Shown: piece by piece, positions 7,140 through 7,283 of the stretch
How the letters are laid out: every line of letters starts with the position of its first letter
Numbering within the stretch: the first letter of the stretch is position 1
Source: Betaproteobacteria bacterium
GTDB lineage: Bacteria > Pseudomonadota > Gammaproteobacteria > Burkholderiales > SG8-39
DNA length: 7,283 bases
Assembly (NCBI GenBank): GCA_016867955.1
Contig: VGIE01000110.1
Span: forward strand, 1-7,283
Reading direction: 5' to 3'
Made by a program: the position numbers and the translations under genes
The notes under the pieces: model-generated
What the model saw: the letters and a program-made list of their open reading frames with translations, nothing else
Databases searched by the model: none
What the model was told of the DNA's origin: nothing

Positions 7140-7160
7140 AAAACCCGCCCGACAGGCGGG
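7140..7160 (-). terminator. Rho-independent terminator between the binding-protein and permease genes
   Basis: On the minus strand the stem CCCGCC (7155-7160) and GGCGGG (7144-7149) flanks a 5-nt loop and is followed at once by TTTT (7140-7143). It starts 7 nt past the TAG of the binding-protein gene. This is a complete intrinsic-terminator signature in this direction; the plus strand has no T-run after the stem. Because no good promoter is visible in the 140 nt before the permease, read-through probably feeds the downstream genes, leaving the binding protein in excess. Confidence 0.8.
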
Positions 7161-7167
7161 CCAATCC

Positions 7168-7283
7168 CTACTTGAATATCCCGCCCCAATAGGCCCGGTA
7201 CTTCGTGACAAATTCCGGAGGATACGCGGAGGTATCCCATGCCGTCACGTTTGCGATCGGAATCGATCCCGGAATGTCGCTGC
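7168..7283 (-). CDS. C-terminus of an ABC importer periplasmic solute-binding protein (5' part outside window)
   Basis: Only the last 37 codons and the TAG stop (7168-7170) are in the window. The frame reads SDIPGSIPIANVTAWDT, then a Tyr/Pro/Phe-rich tail ending YWGGIFK. It is open to the window edge. Proline spacing and the aromatic-rich C-terminal tail fit an extracellular solute-binding protein. The position, immediately upstream of a permease and ATPase on the same strand and followed by an attenuating terminator, is the standard place for this subunit. I cannot see the signal peptide or ligand-binding residues, so the substrate is unknown. A competing 62-codon reading in another frame runs through the terminator and shows no recognisable protein character. 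Confidence 0.72.
   Translation of the reverse strand, partial: SDIPGSIPIANVTAWDTSAYPPEFVTKYRAYWGGIFK

Noticed and set aside
7052..7240. 62-codon minus-strand frame starting MGYLRVSSG
   Set aside because: It overlaps the binding-protein C-terminus in another frame and runs through the intrinsic terminator; the competing frame ends exactly where the terminator begins and looks like real protein.

Overview
The window is a compact, GC-rich stretch in which every gene I can support lies on the minus strand. The fused isobutyryl-CoA mutase, the style of the transporter operon and the high GC fit a betaproteobacterium of the order Burkholderiales (Cupriavidus, Bordetella, Achromobacter or a relative). 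That placement is an inference from gene type and composition; no rRNA or other marker is present.

In transcription order (high to low coordinate) there are two units. The first is an ABC importer operon: the last 37 codons of a periplasmic solute-binding protein (7168-7283, cut by the window edge), a textbook Rho-independent terminator (7140-7160), a fused two-domain inner-membrane permease with about 12 membrane segments (5273-7000), a short hairpin in the 95-nt gap, and the ATPase (4074-5177). A 14-bp hairpin (4032-4065) follows the ATPase stop codon and probably ends the unit. The architecture is that of the Fe3+/2-aminoethylphosphonate/polyamine group of importers. The substrate cannot be fixed from what is visible.

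The second unit starts in the 219-nt gap 3855-4073, which holds a promoter-like TAAAAT box close to the start. It encodes IcmF (543-3854), a single polypeptide with a B12-binding domain, a MeaB-type GTPase chaperone domain and a radical mutase barrel. An SDR-family oxidoreductase (1-528, 3' end outside the window) follows 14 nt downstream and is probably translationally coupled. IcmF interconverts isobutyryl-CoA and n-butyryl-CoA, so this unit belongs to short branched-chain acyl-CoA metabolism. The role of the SDR there is unknown.

I see no phage, transposon, CRISPR, tRNA or rRNA sequence. I also see no convincing sign of an undescribed system: this looks like ordinary chromosomal metabolism and transport. 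The most useful observations concern expression control (the terminator inside the transporter operon), the active-site residues that set the mutase specificity, and start-codon choices that automatic calling would probably miss.
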